A stretch of DNA of 64,000 bases from Bacteroidota bacterium. GTDB taxonomy: Bacteria > Bacteroidota > Bacteroidia > Chitinophagales > Chitinophagaceae. The stretch spans positions 1-64,000 of the forward strand of contig JAIUNW010000017.1 in assembly GCA_020161535.1 (NCBI GenBank), in the 5' to 3' direction. This document shows positions 25,611-34,861 of the stretch, piece by piece. Both the position numbers and the translations under genes were made by a program. The stretch's first letter is position 1. The number at the start of each line of letters is the position of its first letter. The notes beneath the pieces are model-generated. The model was not told the DNA's origin. It ran no database searches and saw only the letters and a program-made list of their open reading frames with translations.

Positions 25611-26074
25611 CGAAAAAGGACGTACTCATTATGTACACCGATGGCTCCAGTCGCGGCAACCCCGGCCCTGGTGGTTATGGCGTTGTGCTGCATTGGAATG
25701 GACGCGAAAGAGAATTATCGCAGGGCTATCGCAAAACCACCAATAATCGCATGGAATTGATGGCGGTGATCAAAGGATTGGAAGCGCTTACCAAAACCGG
25801 CCTGTACATTGAAATTTACAGCGACAGCCAATATGTTGTCAAGGCCGTGGAAGAAGGCTGGCTAAAAAAATGGATGGCGACGAATTTTGCAGGCGGCAAA
25901 AAAAACAGTGACCTCTGGCGGGCATTTCACGCGCTTGCCCAGCAGCAACATATCCGTTTTAAATGGGTGAAAGGCCATGCCGACAACAAATACAATAACC
26001 GATGCGATGAACTGGCCACCCAGGCGGCCGATGGCAAAAACCTGTTGGTCGACGAGGGTTTCGAAAATTTATAG
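25607..26074 (+). CDS. rnhA: Ribonuclease HI
   Basis: A 155-residue RNase HI that cleaves the RNA strand of RNA/DNA hybrids. The DEDD residues are in place: D12 (IMYTDGSSRGNPGPGGYG), E50 (NNRMELMAVI), D72 (IYSDSQYV) and D134 (HADNKYNNRCDELA), plus H124 in the active-site loop. The start at 25607 overlaps the PhzF stop and gives the family's usual short N-terminus; an upstream in-frame start would add a non-conserved 24-residue extension inside PhzF. Confidence 0.95.
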   Translation: MTKKDVLIMYTDGSSRGNPGPGGYGVVLHWNGRERELSQGYRKTTNNRMELMAVIKGLEALTKTGLYIEIYSDSQYVVKAVEEGWLKKWMATNFAGGKKNSDLWRAFHALAQQQHIRFKWVKGHADNKYNNRCDELATQAADGKNLLVDEGFENL

Positions 26075-26088
26075 GATATTGAGGGAGC

Positions 26089-26565
26089 ATGATCAGCAGT
26101 TCCACCGACCGTTTAGACATTATCGCGCTTGAAGAGGATGACCCAATACCCATGGAATTGCTTGCCCTCACCGATGCGAGTCCAGAATTTTTGCGCGTGT
26201 ACCTACCCTGCTGTTTCATTTTGGTAGCGAAGCAAGAGGATGTTAACATCGGTGTAATGACGCTTTGCCCCGAGAACCGCGAAAAAATGGAAGTGGGCCA
26301 TCTGGCGGTGCATCCTGCCTTTCGCCGCCAAGGCGTGGCTCGGTTATTGCTCGAAGAGGCCCGTCGACGCGCTTTGCGGCTTGGATATAAGAGCCTGCAG
26401 GTCTGCATCAGCAATGCCCATACCAAGTCCTTTCAACGCTACCAGCAATATGGTTTTGCGTTGACCGATGTACGTTGGCATTATTATACAGATCATTATC
26501 CGCAACCCATCGAAGAAGACGGTATCCCCTGCCGGCACCAATTTGTTTTGAACAAGTCGATCTGA
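26089..26565 (+). CDS. GNAT family N-acetyltransferase
   Basis: A 158-residue acetyltransferase with the CoA-binding motif A clearly present: VGHLAVHPAFRRQGVARLLL (RRQGVA = Q/RxxGxA) followed by EEARRRALRLGYKSL and the C-terminal SFQRYQQYGFALTDV. Substrate unknown. It lies 14 bp after rnhA and ends one base before the MFS transporter start, so all are likely one transcript. Confidence 0.88.
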   Translation: MISSSTDRLDIIALEEDDPIPMELLALTDASPEFLRVYLPCCFILVAKQEDVNIGVMTLCPENREKMEVGHLAVHPAFRRQGVARLLLEEARRRALRLGYKSLQVCISNAHTKSFQRYQQYGFALTDVRWHYYTDHYPQPIEEDGIPCRHQFVLNKSI

Positions 26566-26566
26566 T

Positions 26567-27769
26567 ATGTTTTTACAAAACACGAAAGAATTCCTGCGGC
26601 AACCATCCAGCCGCACGATTGGCTATTTATTTGCCATCGGCAGTATTTTGCTCGGTATTTGGGCTGCGGCCATTCCGCAAATCAAAGCACGACTCGCTTT
26701 GAGCGATGCCAGCTTTGGTTTGTCGCTGCTGCTGGCTCCCGTTGGTTCACTAACAGGCGTGATGTTGGCGCCTTCGGTATTCAAGCGCATTGCAGTGGGC
26801 AAATGGATGCTGGTCGGTTACACGAGCTACTGCCTCATTTTTATTGCACAGGTCATGGCCGTGAATGCCCTGATGTTGTGGCTGGCCCTGTTTTTCAACG
26901 GACTGATTGGCTTCTTAAATGGAGTATCAACCAATGCCTCGGTAGATATGGTGGAACAAAAAGAAAACCGACGCATCATGAGTACCAGTCACGGTATGTA
27001 CAGCCTCGGCGGATTTGTGGGTGCCGGCCTCACCAGCATTTTTTTCGCCCTGCATGTTTCTTCCAACTGGCAGATCATCATCGTGGTAACACTGCTTTTA
27101 TTGGGTCTTTATCTGCAACGACATTATCTATTAACCAACAACAACCAAATAAAATCAGATACCAGTTTTCGCCTGCCATCGGGCAGCGTGATCGGCCTTG
27201 CTTTTATCTGTTTTGTGTCGTTTATGGGTGAGGGTTGTGTGGCCGATTGGAGCGCTTTGTACTTACATGATTCTTTGCGAGGCAGCAGGCAAATTGCAGG
27301 ACTAGGTTTTGCCGGTTTCTCTATTGCCATGGCCATTGGTCGATTGAATGGCGATCGCTGGATCCCGCAGGTGGGTAGTAAGCGGATGGTCATCATCGGA
27401 TGCATCACTGCCAGTGCCGGCTTTTTGCTCGCGATTGGTTTTGCAAATACCATCACGGCCATTGCGGGCTTTACTTTAATTGGTGCCGGCTTCTGTTGTG
27501 TGGTGCCAATTTTGTTTAGTGCCGCGACAAGAGTACCCGGTGTAAGCCCGGTGAATGGCATTGCAGCCGTGGCCAGTGGCGGACTCCTTGGCTTTCTAGC
27601 CGGCCCCTCCATGATTGGCATGATCGCCGAAGAATACAGTATTGCCACCGGCTTGTCGGTGATTTTTGTGCTGGCCATCATTGCCGCCATTGTCGCCTGG
27701 AAAAATGATTTCCTGGTGAACAGACATAGCCGTGCACCCGAAGTCAACTACAACGATCAGCACCTCTAA
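26567..27769 (+). CDS. MFS transporter
   Basis: A 400-residue major facilitator protein with about twelve hydrophobic helices, the first at 18-38 (GYLFAIGSILLGIWAAAIPQ), and a symmetric second half from ~205 (GSVIGLAFICFVSFMGEGCV). The short loop GRLNGDRWIPQVGSKRM is the typical inter-helix motif. It resembles the YbjJ/fucose-permease-like 'MFS transporter' group with unknown substrate. Last gene of the plus-strand operon; converges with the DUF6580 gene, 5 bp away. Confidence 0.85.
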   Translation: MFLQNTKEFLRQPSSRTIGYLFAIGSILLGIWAAAIPQIKARLALSDASFGLSLLLAPVGSLTGVMLAPSVFKRIAVGKWMLVGYTSYCLIFIAQVMAVNALMLWLALFFNGLIGFLNGVSTNASVDMVEQKENRRIMSTSHGMYSLGGFVGAGLTSIFFALHVSSNWQIIIVVTLLLLGLYLQRHYLLTNNNQIKSDTSFRLPSGSVIGLAFICFVSFMGEGCVADWSALYLHDSLRGSRQIAGLGFAGFSIAMAIGRLNGDRWIPQVGSKRMVIIGCITASAGFLLAIGFANTITAIAGFTLIGAGFCCVVPILFSAATRVPGVSPVNGIAAVASGGLLGFLAGPSMIGMIAEEYSIATGLSVIFVLAIIAAIVAWKNDFLVNRHSRAPEVNYNDQHL

Positions 27770-27774
27770 ACTGC

Positions 27775-28341
27775 CTAGGCTTTCACTACTTTTAACGAGG
27801 ATGGGTTGCGTTGCAGCAGGTAATAACCACCAAACAAAATAATGCTGAACACAACCGACGACATAATACTGCCGCTCAAAAAGGGCAGGCCGTCCACATA
27901 GGTCTGCATCAAACCGGAGAAAGTTTTAGGCCGAACATAACCAGCGCCTTCTATCCACACCATAAAATTCGACAGCGCGAAATATACCAGGGGTGCCGCT
28001 ATGGAAGCAATCCCCACCTGAACCAGGTTGATCTTTTTGATCAGGAAACCTATCAGCGTCATGCCTGCAAACAATACATAATTGGTGAACTGGCCTTCGT
28101 AAAAACCTTGAATGGTTGTCAGTCCATTGCGGAACAAAATTTCATACAGGCAATCGCTCAGAAACATACTGAATATTGGCAGTGCAAAAGCCCATTTGCG
28201 GTCTTTGATCACCGCGCCGCCAAACAAAGCCATGGCAATTTGCGGTGCAAAGCCCCAGGGGCGACCCGGAATAATGCGATACAGGGCAGCGACAAGTATC
28301 ATCAATGCCAACGATATGAGGAGTGCGCGATTGTTTTTCAT
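27775..28341 (-). CDS. DUF6580 family putative transport protein
   Basis: A 188-residue membrane protein with about five hydrophobic helices: ISLALMILVAALYRIIPG, WGFAPQIAMALFGGAVIK, KWAFALPIFSMFLSDCLYEI, NYVLFAGMTLIGFLI and FLSGSIMSSVVFSIILFGGY. The P-rich RIIPGRPWGFAPQIAMALFG pattern is the family hallmark. It may be an ECF-type substrate component; partner genes are not seen here. Confidence 0.8.
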   Translation of the reverse strand: MKNNRALLISLALMILVAALYRIIPGRPWGFAPQIAMALFGGAVIKDRKWAFALPIFSMFLSDCLYEILFRNGLTTIQGFYEGQFTNYVLFAGMTLIGFLIKKINLVQVGIASIAAPLVYFALSNFMVWIEGAGYVRPKTFSGLMQTYVDGLPFLSGSIMSSVVFSIILFGGYYLLQRNPSSLKVVKA

Positions 28342-28372
28342 GCTGGTTAAGTTAGGGCAAAATTAATAAATA

Positions 28373-29581
28373 TCAGGCAGAGGCGGGCACAGTGGCTTTA
28401 AATACCAGCGCGCCTTCGGCGGATTGCAGGTTCAGATCGGCGCCGTTGAGCAGTAGCAGGCTGTCGCCCCGGGTGCATTCAATCCCCGGCAAATTGCCTT
28501 CAGTCGCCACCAGGTCGCCGTTCAAAACAACCAGGATATCGGTGGTTTTGGCAGTCATCTGGTAGCTATCAGCCGCCCCCAATTGAATACGATGCAGCTC
28601 AAAATCAGGCGCGGGTGTAATATAGGCTGCTTCGTGGGCATTGAGCTTAGTGGCCACCAATGCCGCTGGTATCACGGGTTCAAAACGCACATGTTTCATG
28701 AGTTCGGGCACATCGATGTGTTTGGGGGTGAGTCCGCCGCGCAACACATTGTCAGAGTTCGCCATCAACTCCACATTCTGCCCTTCCAGATAGGCATGCA
28801 AAATGCCGGCGTCCTGGAATATCCCCTCGCCTTTTTTCAGGTACACCAGGTTGAGCAGGTACACAGAAAATATTCCGCGGTCAATTTGATCAGCCTGGTT
28901 GAAAGTGAGTGCTGCGCGCGCCGCCCAAAAATCAGGGTTGTCTTTGGACAACTCGTTGTTATTATACAGTGGAATGATTCGATCAAGCAATGGTTGTAAA
29001 TGTTCCTTCACCGCCGCGGCAGGCATTTCCATAACGGTGGCGTATAAGCGCCGGTAATTGCCTTCGCCGAAAACAGGTAGCAGGAAATGCAGCTCGGGCA
29101 CGGCTTGCAATATTTGCTTCATGGCGTACACCGGTCGGAAACCATGCAGCAGGTAGAAATCGCCCAGGGCCGCCATGATTTCGGGCTTGTGGTTGTCGTC
29201 TTTGTAGTTGCGGTTAGCTGCGTTCAATGGGATACCAGCCTGGTTTTCGGCCGCGAACCCTTTGATGGCTTCAGGCCGGGTTGGGTGTAATTGAATGCTC
29301 AACATGTCTTTTACATCCAAGATTTTCAGCAGGTAAGGCAAGCGGCCGAACTGACTGGCCACGGCATGGCCCAATAAAGAAGGGTTGTCGGTCAGCAGGC
29401 GAAACAGGTCGGTTCCGCCACTGATAACTGCTGGTGCCTGCGCATGTGCCCCCAGCCAGTATTCAGCAAAGGGTTGCCGGTGCGCATTTTCGGTCGACAA
29501 TAGTTCAGGTAAAAAGGTGAAACCACCCCATTGATAATGCTGCACTTTTCCTTCGAGCGCAAATACTTTATTTTGTTCCAT
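28373..29581 (-). CDS. manA: Mannose-6-phosphate isomerase, class I
   Basis: A 402-residue type I phosphomannose isomerase interconverting fructose-6-P and mannose-6-P. The zinc site motifs are conserved: SIQLHPTRPEAIKGF (QxH) and YKDDNHKPEIMAAL (the type I NHKPE block), followed by EGIFQDAGILHAYLEGQNVE, the region with the last His ligand. The start at 29581 gives MEQNKVFALEGKVQHYQWGG, the normal N-terminus; an upstream in-frame extension overlaps the yraN gene and is spurious. manA and yraN are divergent, with start codons only 25 bp apart. Confidence 0.92.
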   Translation of the reverse strand: MEQNKVFALEGKVQHYQWGGFTFLPELLSTENAHRQPFAEYWLGAHAQAPAVISGGTDLFRLLTDNPSLLGHAVASQFGRLPYLLKILDVKDMLSIQLHPTRPEAIKGFAAENQAGIPLNAANRNYKDDNHKPEIMAALGDFYLLHGFRPVYAMKQILQAVPELHFLLPVFGEGNYRRLYATVMEMPAAAVKEHLQPLLDRIIPLYNNNELSKDNPDFWAARAALTFNQADQIDRGIFSVYLLNLVYLKKGEGIFQDAGILHAYLEGQNVELMANSDNVLRGGLTPKHIDVPELMKHVRFEPVIPAALVATKLNAHEAAYITPAPDFELHRIQLGAADSYQMTAKTTDILVVLNGDLVATEGNLPGIECTRGDSLLLLNGADLNLQSAEGALVFKATVPASA

Positions 29582-29606
29582 GGCCCACAAAATTAGGGCA
29601 ATCGGC

Positions 29607-29945
29607 ATGGATAAGAAAGCATTGGGTGACAAGGGCGAAGCGTTGGCCGTACAATGGTTGCAGGAAAATGGCTTCAGCATATTGGCGCAGAACTGGAAGG
29701 CCGGCCGCAAAGAGGTTGATATCATCGCCTGCAAAAACAATTGTCTTCATTTTATTGAAGTGAAGACTCGAAGCGACCAGGCTTTTGGTTTTGGCGAAGA
29801 ACAGGTGAACCGACGCAAGATGAAAAATATCCGCGAAGTGGCGCAGGCCTATTTGGAGGCAAATCCACAATGGAAGCGCATCCAGTTTGATGCAATCGCT
29901 ATTGAATGGAACCAGGAACTGCGGTTCTTCGAAGACCTTTCTTAA
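29607..29945 (+). CDS. YraN/UPF0102 family endonuclease-like protein
   Basis: A 112-residue protein starting MDKKALGDKGEALAVQWLQE (start 29607), with the archaeal Holliday-junction-resolvase-like nuclease core: GFSILAQNWKAGRKEVDIIA and LHFIEVKTRSDQAFGFGEEQ, giving the E...D...ExK pattern. YraN proteins are near-universal in bacteria; function is not firmly established. An alternative ATG at 29580 would overlap the manA start in one CATG; I prefer 29607 because it gives the family N-terminus. Confidence 0.88.
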   Translation: MDKKALGDKGEALAVQWLQENGFSILAQNWKAGRKEVDIIACKNNCLHFIEVKTRSDQAFGFGEEQVNRRKMKNIREVAQAYLEANPQWKRIQFDAIAIEWNQELRFFEDLS

Positions 29946-30018
29946 ACGGTGCTGGCAGAAATTAGGCGGCGTTGGCAGCGCGTTGCAATATGTTAAGCGG
30001 TGTTGGGCAAGACTGTCG

Positions 30019-30540
30019 TCAGGCCTCCAATCGGGCTTTTAATTTCTCTACCATTTTGAACGTAGCGGGACAGTATTCAATATTCTGTTTGTGCACATGC
30101 ACATAGTCGACCATCTTCTTTTTGGCCAGGTGTGGAAAGCCGGCGCAATCGGCGGGGCGCACTTCGTAGATCGAACACATATTTGTTTTGAGATCCAGAA
30201 ACTGGCAGGGCTGCTTCACATTCATCCAATCTTTATCGGCCTTGTCGTAGAACAACCATTTTTCGCGAAAAGCATCTTCGGTCATATTCAGGTGCGCTGA
30301 GATGCGGGTAATGTCTTTCTTGGTGAAAGTGGGCGACATCCGCTTGCAGCAATTGGCACAAGTGAGGCAATCCACTTCCTGCCATACTTCCTTGTCAATG
30401 TCCGCTGTCATTTTATCGAGGCCGCGCGGCGGATTTTTTTCCACTTTGGTCAGGAACCGGCGGAGCCGGCTTTTGTATTCAGCCACCTGCTTTTTAAAAC
30501 GCCGCAGGTTAATGGCGCGGGGATTGGACGATTGACTCAT
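30019..30540 (-). CDS. YkgJ family cysteine cluster protein
   Basis: A 173-residue Cys-rich protein with the YkgJ/Fe-S-type cluster: CLTCANCCKRMSPTFTKKDI at ~57, then CQFLDLKTNMCSIYEVRPAD and CAGFP. These CxxCxxCC...CxF...C...RP..C proteins bind zinc or iron-sulfur and have no settled function. The start at 30540 (MSQSSNPRAINLRRFKKQ) is chosen because upstream in-frame sequence is the divergent xerD promoter region. The N-terminal part is basic. Confidence 0.88.
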   Translation of the reverse strand: MSQSSNPRAINLRRFKKQVAEYKSRLRRFLTKVEKNPPRGLDKMTADIDKEVWQEVDCLTCANCCKRMSPTFTKKDITRISAHLNMTEDAFREKWLFYDKADKDWMNVKQPCQFLDLKTNMCSIYEVRPADCAGFPHLAKKKMVDYVHVHKQNIEYCPATFKMVEKLKARLEA

Positions 30541-30617
30541 GCCGCCTCGAAATTTAATAGGGCGCAATATAAGCGTTCCAATGTTTAAATTGCTGCTGAT
30601 TACCGAACAACCATAAA

Positions 30618-31517
30618 ATGTGGCCGAGTTATAAGAAGGGGTATAAAGCATGGTTGCGGCTGGAGAAGTCGCTCGCCGAACAGTCGATAGAGGCCTACCT
30701 GCATGATATTGACAAGTTGACCCAGTACCTCGAGATACAGGGCCGGTCGGTGGCACCTGGCGATCTACGGTTGGACGACCTGCAGGCTTTTATCCGTTGC
30801 ATTGCTGAAATGGGTATGTCGCAACGCTCGCAGGCGCGGATTTTATCGGGCGTACGCAGCTTTTACCGGTATTGTGTTGTAGAACAGATAGTACAGGAAG
30901 ACCCATCGGTTCTATTGGAAGCGCCCAAGCTGAAGCGGATACTGCCCGATACCTTGAGTTTTGAAGAGATTGAAAAGATCATTGCCACAGTAGACCGTAG
31001 CAAGCCCGAAGGCGAGCGCAACAAGGCCATACTTGAAACCATGTACAGTTGTGGGTTGCGGGTCAGTGAAGTGGTTGGCTTACAGATTTCCAATTTATAC
31101 CTGGAAAGTGGTTTTATCCGGGTGCTGGGAAAGGGCAGCAAGGAAAGGCTGGTACCCATTGGTGAAGTAGCTGCCAAACAGATTCAATTGTATGTTACGA
31201 CGGTGCGAAGCAAACAACCGGTTAAGCCCGGCCATGAAGACATCGTGTTCCTGAATCGGCGGGGGACTGCCTTGACCCGGGTGATGATATTTCTGCTGAT
31301 CAAAGAATATTGCGCGGCAGCGGGCATACAAAAGACGGTGAGTCCGCATACCTTCCGGCATTCATTCGCAACACACCTGGTGGAGAATGGCGCTGATCTT
31401 CGGGCAGTGCAGGAGATGCTGGGGCACGAAAGTATTACCACTACCGAAATCTATACCCACCTGGACCGGGAATTTCTGCGCAAAACCTTGCATCATTTTC
31501 ATCCGGCATTTCAATAA
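30618..31517 (+). CDS. xerD: Tyrosine recombinase XerD-type
   Basis: A 299-residue tyrosine recombinase for resolving chromosome dimers at dif. All catalytic residues are visible: R148 (CGLRVSEV), K172 (GKGSKERLVP), H244 and R247 (HTFRHSFATH), H270 (GHESITTTEIYTH) and nucleophile Y279. An N-terminal SAM-like core-binding domain covers ~1-100. Length and sequence match the housekeeping XerC/D rather than integrases of mobile elements, and the neighbours are core genes. Confidence 0.9.
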   Translation: MWPSYKKGYKAWLRLEKSLAEQSIEAYLHDIDKLTQYLEIQGRSVAPGDLRLDDLQAFIRCIAEMGMSQRSQARILSGVRSFYRYCVVEQIVQEDPSVLLEAPKLKRILPDTLSFEEIEKIIATVDRSKPEGERNKAILETMYSCGLRVSEVVGLQISNLYLESGFIRVLGKGSKERLVPIGEVAAKQIQLYVTTVRSKQPVKPGHEDIVFLNRRGTALTRVMIFLLIKEYCAAAGIQKTVSPHTFRHSFATHLVENGADLRAVQEMLGHESITTTEIYTHLDREFLRKTLHHFHPAFQ

Positions 31518-31538
31518 CATCAACTATCTAGCAATACC

Positions 31539-32098
31539 ATGGCCAACAAAAAATTGACTACCGCCCAACAAACAGCGCTGATCAGTTTGTTGAAAACGCG
31601 TTTTGAAAAAAATCTTTTGCGGCACAAAGGCATCGACTGGTCCGCCGTCGAAAAGAAACTGGTTGCCTCGGCAGATGCTTGCAGCGCCCTATTCAATATG
31701 GAAAATACCGGCGGCGAACCGGATATCATTCAGTATGATGCCGACACCAACAAATTTCTATTTGTAGATTGCGCAGCAGAAAGCCCGAAGGAACGCAGAA
31801 GCCTTTGTTATGACCGCGAGGCATTGAATGCCCGCAAAGAAAACAAGCCGGTCAATGATGTGATGAGTGTGGCCAAAGAAATGGGGGTTCAATTGTTGAC
31901 AGAGGCGCAATACCGCGCTTTACAGCAATGCGGGAATTTTGATAGCAAAACATCGAGTTGGATCCTAACGCCACCGGCTATCCGAAAATTAGGGGGGCGC
32001 TTTTTTGCGACCGGCGTTATGATACTGTTTTCACTTACCACAATGGTGCTGAGTCTTATTATGCAGCACGTGGGTTCAGGGCTTGTTTGTGGGTGTGA
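31539..32098 (+). pseudogene. DUF4256 family gene with a frameshift near the 3' end
   Basis: The frame from ATG 31539 reads through a DUF4256-like protein (MANKKLTTAQQTALISLLKT...; EPDIIQYDADTNKFLFVDC; LTEAQYRALQQCGNFDSKTS). At a run of six G (31992-31997) the current frame departs into a hydrophobic, non-family tail ending at 32123. Shifting frame there gives a family-like end, ALFCDRRYDTVFTYHNG followed by AESYYAARGFRACLWV, with a stop at 32096-32098. One additional G would restore it. This is either a true inactivating frameshift, phase variation at the G tract, or a sequencing error. Confidence 0.75.
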
Positions 32099-32180
32099 AC
32101 ACGATGTACATTGGTGGGTGTGACCACGAGTGTATTTTGGTTTAATAGAGACAGGCGAAAGTGAAACATTGAAATAGAAT

Positions 32181-32216
32181 AAAGAGGCCGTTTCAACACA
32201 GTGAAACAGCCCCTTT
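32181..32216. terminator. Bidirectional terminator hairpin
   Basis: A long imperfect stem, AAAGAGGCcGTTTCA pairing with TGAAACaGCCCCTTTT around loop ACACAG, lies between the convergent DUF4256 and VWA genes, with A and T runs on both sides. Confidence 0.6.
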
Positions 32217-32245
32217 TCATTCAACCATTCATCATCAATGCATCA

Positions 32246-34183
32246 CTAGTCCTTCGCCATATCAGCCAACCGTTCTGATTTTTTTACCAGTTCAATAAAT
32301 TCTTTGCGATAACCTTCTTTGTCGGTGCCAATTGCGGCGGTCGCCATTTTCAGCACCTGCCTGAAACTAGCGTCTTGGGTAAAAGCCGAATGATTCAGCA
32401 ACATACCCCAGGCAGCCACGGCCGATGCAAAGCGGGCGTTTTCACTGGCTTGTTCAAATCTTTTATAGTCCTGCGTAGACAGCGTTACCGACAGCAATTT
32501 GCTTTTGTCGCCACCAGGTTTTTTATACCGGAGTTTGATGGTCATCACTTCATCGCTATTGCCCGGTTTCACAGACGTTGCAGGTTTGCTGTACTTGAGT
32601 TCATCTACAGATGCTGCAAAGGGATCATCAACGCCCACAGGTATGATTTCATAGAGCGCTGTTACGGTATGGCCGCTGCCCATATCACCCGCATCTTTTT
32701 TGTCATTGTTGAAATCTTCTTTGGCCAGCAGGCGGTTTTCGTAGCCGATCAGTCGATAGGCCTGTACTTGTGCGGGATTGAATTCAATTTGCAGTTTTAC
32801 ATCTTTGGCAATCGTAAACAGGGTGCCACCAAATTCATTCACCAATACTTTTTTCGCTTCCTGCATGCCATCGATATAGGCATGGTTACCATTGCCTTTG
32901 TCTGCCAGTAGTTGCATTTTTGCATCCTGGTAATTGCCCATACCATACCCCAGCACGGTTAGGAATACACCCGATTCGCGCTCCTGCTCAATTAATTTTT
33001 CCATGGCAGCATCACTGGAAGGCCCCACGTTAAAATCACCATCGGTACATAGAATCACCCGGTTATTGCCATCGGTTTGAAAATTTTCTCTGGCCAGCTT
33101 ATAGGCCAGTTGTATGCCTGCACCGCCGGCGGTTGATCCACCTGCCTCCAGGGCATCGATCGCTTCTTTGATCTTGTTTTTCTGGTCGCCCGAAGTTGGC
33201 TTCAATACCACGCCCGCGCTGCCGGCATATACGACCAGCGATACATGGTCTTGTTCGCGCAATTGATCGGTCAATAATTTCAGCGACGCTTTCACCAGCG
33301 GCAATTTGTTTTCATCTTGCATGGAACCCGACACATCGATGAGAAATACCAGGTTGCTGGCCGGCAGGTTATCGACCGGAATCTTTTTACCCTGCAAGCC
33401 GATTGACACCAGTTGGTGTGTTTTGCTCCAGGGACATTCCATCAATTCTGTATGCACGGCAAATGGATGCTCATCTGTCGGGCCGCTGTATTCGTAGTTA
33501 AAATAATTGATCAATTCTTCCGACCGCACTACGCCGGCAGGCGGCAATTGTCCGCCGTTCAAACACCGACGCAGGTTACTATACGAAGCAGCATCTACAT
33601 CAATAGAAAAAGTAGACAACGGGTTTTGGTTTGCTGCCAGGAATTTGTTTTCTGTGAAGGCAGCGTACCCTTCCCGATCAAATTCTTCTTCCTTGTCTCG
33701 CATCAGATCCATCCTCTGGTAGCGCACCACTGGCTGACCGGCAATAGCTGCAGCTTTGGCTTTTCGTTCAACCATAATGCCTGGCGCGGCACCGGAAAGG
33801 GTTTTGTTGAACGCTGATTGGTCTCGTATAGCGTAGGCGTTTACGACTACTTCGTCCAGCGATAGCGTGGTGGCCTCGAGCAGTATCTCTATAGTACTGT
33901 CGTTGGCAGCCAATACCGCTGTGCGAGTGTCGTAACCAACCAAGCTGCATTGAAGCCGCAGTTTTCCTGCTTTTACACGAATCGTAAACTGGCCTTTTTG
34001 GTCGGTAACAACCGCATTTCGGGTACCCATCTCCGTTATAGTAACACCCGGCAATGGCAACAGGCTTGATTTTTCTTTAACAATGCCCGAAATAATTCGT
34101 TCTTCGCGGGGACGCATGCTGATCAGGGTAACGAAAACCGCCACCAGGAAGAGCCATCCGCCTATTTTTTTACTGGTTTGCAT
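32246..34183 (-). CDS. VWA domain protein with carboxypeptidase-like and plug-like N-terminus
   Basis: A 645-residue exported or membrane-anchored protein (hydrophobic helix GGWLFLVAVFVTLISM near the N-terminus). Residues ~25-110 form a CarboxypepD_reg-like beta domain (ISGIVKEKSSLLPLPGVTI), followed by SLDEVVVNAY, the phrase found before the plug of SusC-like receptors. A YfbK-like region is next, with the VWA domain around 270-440 carrying the MIDAS start LIDVSGSMQDE and CTDGDFNVG. A C-terminal DUF3520-like region follows. The start at 34183 is decided by the helix; longer in-frame sequence overlaps the divergent sigma gene. Divergent from an ECF sigma/anti-sigma pair that shares the beta/plug-like segment. 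Confidence 0.85.
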   Translation of the reverse strand: MQTSKKIGGWLFLVAVFVTLISMRPREERIISGIVKEKSSLLPLPGVTITEMGTRNAVVTDQKGQFTIRVKAGKLRLQCSLVGYDTRTAVLAANDSTIEILLEATTLSLDEVVVNAYAIRDQSAFNKTLSGAAPGIMVERKAKAAAIAGQPVVRYQRMDLMRDKEEEFDREGYAAFTENKFLAANQNPLSTFSIDVDAASYSNLRRCLNGGQLPPAGVVRSEELINYFNYEYSGPTDEHPFAVHTELMECPWSKTHQLVSIGLQGKKIPVDNLPASNLVFLIDVSGSMQDENKLPLVKASLKLLTDQLREQDHVSLVVYAGSAGVVLKPTSGDQKNKIKEAIDALEAGGSTAGGAGIQLAYKLARENFQTDGNNRVILCTDGDFNVGPSSDAAMEKLIEQERESGVFLTVLGYGMGNYQDAKMQLLADKGNGNHAYIDGMQEAKKVLVNEFGGTLFTIAKDVKLQIEFNPAQVQAYRLIGYENRLLAKEDFNNDKKDAGDMGSGHTVTALYEIIPVGVDDPFAASVDELKYSKPATSVKPGNSDEVMTIKLRYKKPGGDKSKLLSVTLSTQDYKRFEQASENARFASAVAAWGMLLNHSAFTQDASFRQVLKMATAAIGTDKEGYRKEFIELVKKSERLADMAKD

Positions 34184-34276
34184 AACTTGATTTTTGCTTT
34201 TGATGACAGATTGGGCGGCATTACATAAAACCGTCGCTATTTTTTTGGAACAAGCTGCTGTATCTTTCCGGTTGCA

Positions 34277-34861
34277 ATGGGATTTCTGCATACCATACCA
34301 ACATCTGACGACAGCGATGAGTCGCTGGCCCAATCCTACCACGATTCGGGCAACCTGGCCATATTGGGCCAGTTGTACAGCCGGTATATGGACCTGGTAT
34401 TTGGTTTGTGCATGAAATACCTGGGCGATGCAGAAGCGGCGCGCGATGCAGTGATGCAAATCTTTGAACAACTGGTGGTTAAACTGCGCCAACACGAGGT
34501 AAGCTATTTTAAAAGCTGGTTGTACACCCTGGCGAAGAACCACTGTCTCATGCAGTTGCGTCGCCAGAAAAAAGGCAGCATCGTTTCGCTGCCCGACGAG
34601 CTTATGCAATCAGCCGAAAACGAGCATCTGAATGGCAAATGGCGGCAGGAGCAAACCCTGTTGTTGCTGGAAAAATGTATTAGCGGCCTGCAAAACGAAC
34701 AAAAAGAAGCGGTTACCCTGTTTTACTTGCAGGAGAAAAGCTATCATGAAATTGTGGCGGCAACAGGCATTGAATGGAACAAAGTGCGCAGCCTGATCCA
34801 GAATGGGCGAAGAAACCTGAAAATCTGTATGGAGAAAAACAGCGATGGCGATGAAGAATAA
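34277..34861 (+). CDS. ECF-type RNA polymerase sigma factor
   Basis: A 194-residue sigma-70 family protein: region 2 around LGQLYSRYMDLVFGLCMKYL and DAVMQIFEQLVVKL plus SYFKSWLYTLAKNHCLMQLR, and region 4 at LQNEQKEAVTLFYLQEKSYH with the HTH EIVAATGIEWNKVRSLIQNG. Bacteroidota use such factors to control surface or envelope functions. It overlaps the following anti-sigma-type gene by 17 bases, so the two are coupled, and is divergent from the VWA gene with a ~93-bp intergenic region. Confidence 0.9.
   Translation: MGFLHTIPTSDDSDESLAQSYHDSGNLAILGQLYSRYMDLVFGLCMKYLGDAEAARDAVMQIFEQLVVKLRQHEVSYFKSWLYTLAKNHCLMQLRRQKKGSIVSLPDELMQSAENEHLNGKWRQEQTLLLLEKCISGLQNEQKEAVTLFYLQEKSYHEIVAATGIEWNKVRSLIQNGRRNLKICMEKNSDGDEE

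Noticed and set aside
30618..31517. The tyrosine recombinase as a mobile-element integrase
   Set aside because: Length, motifs and core-gene neighbours fit housekeeping XerD; no attachment sites were seen near it.
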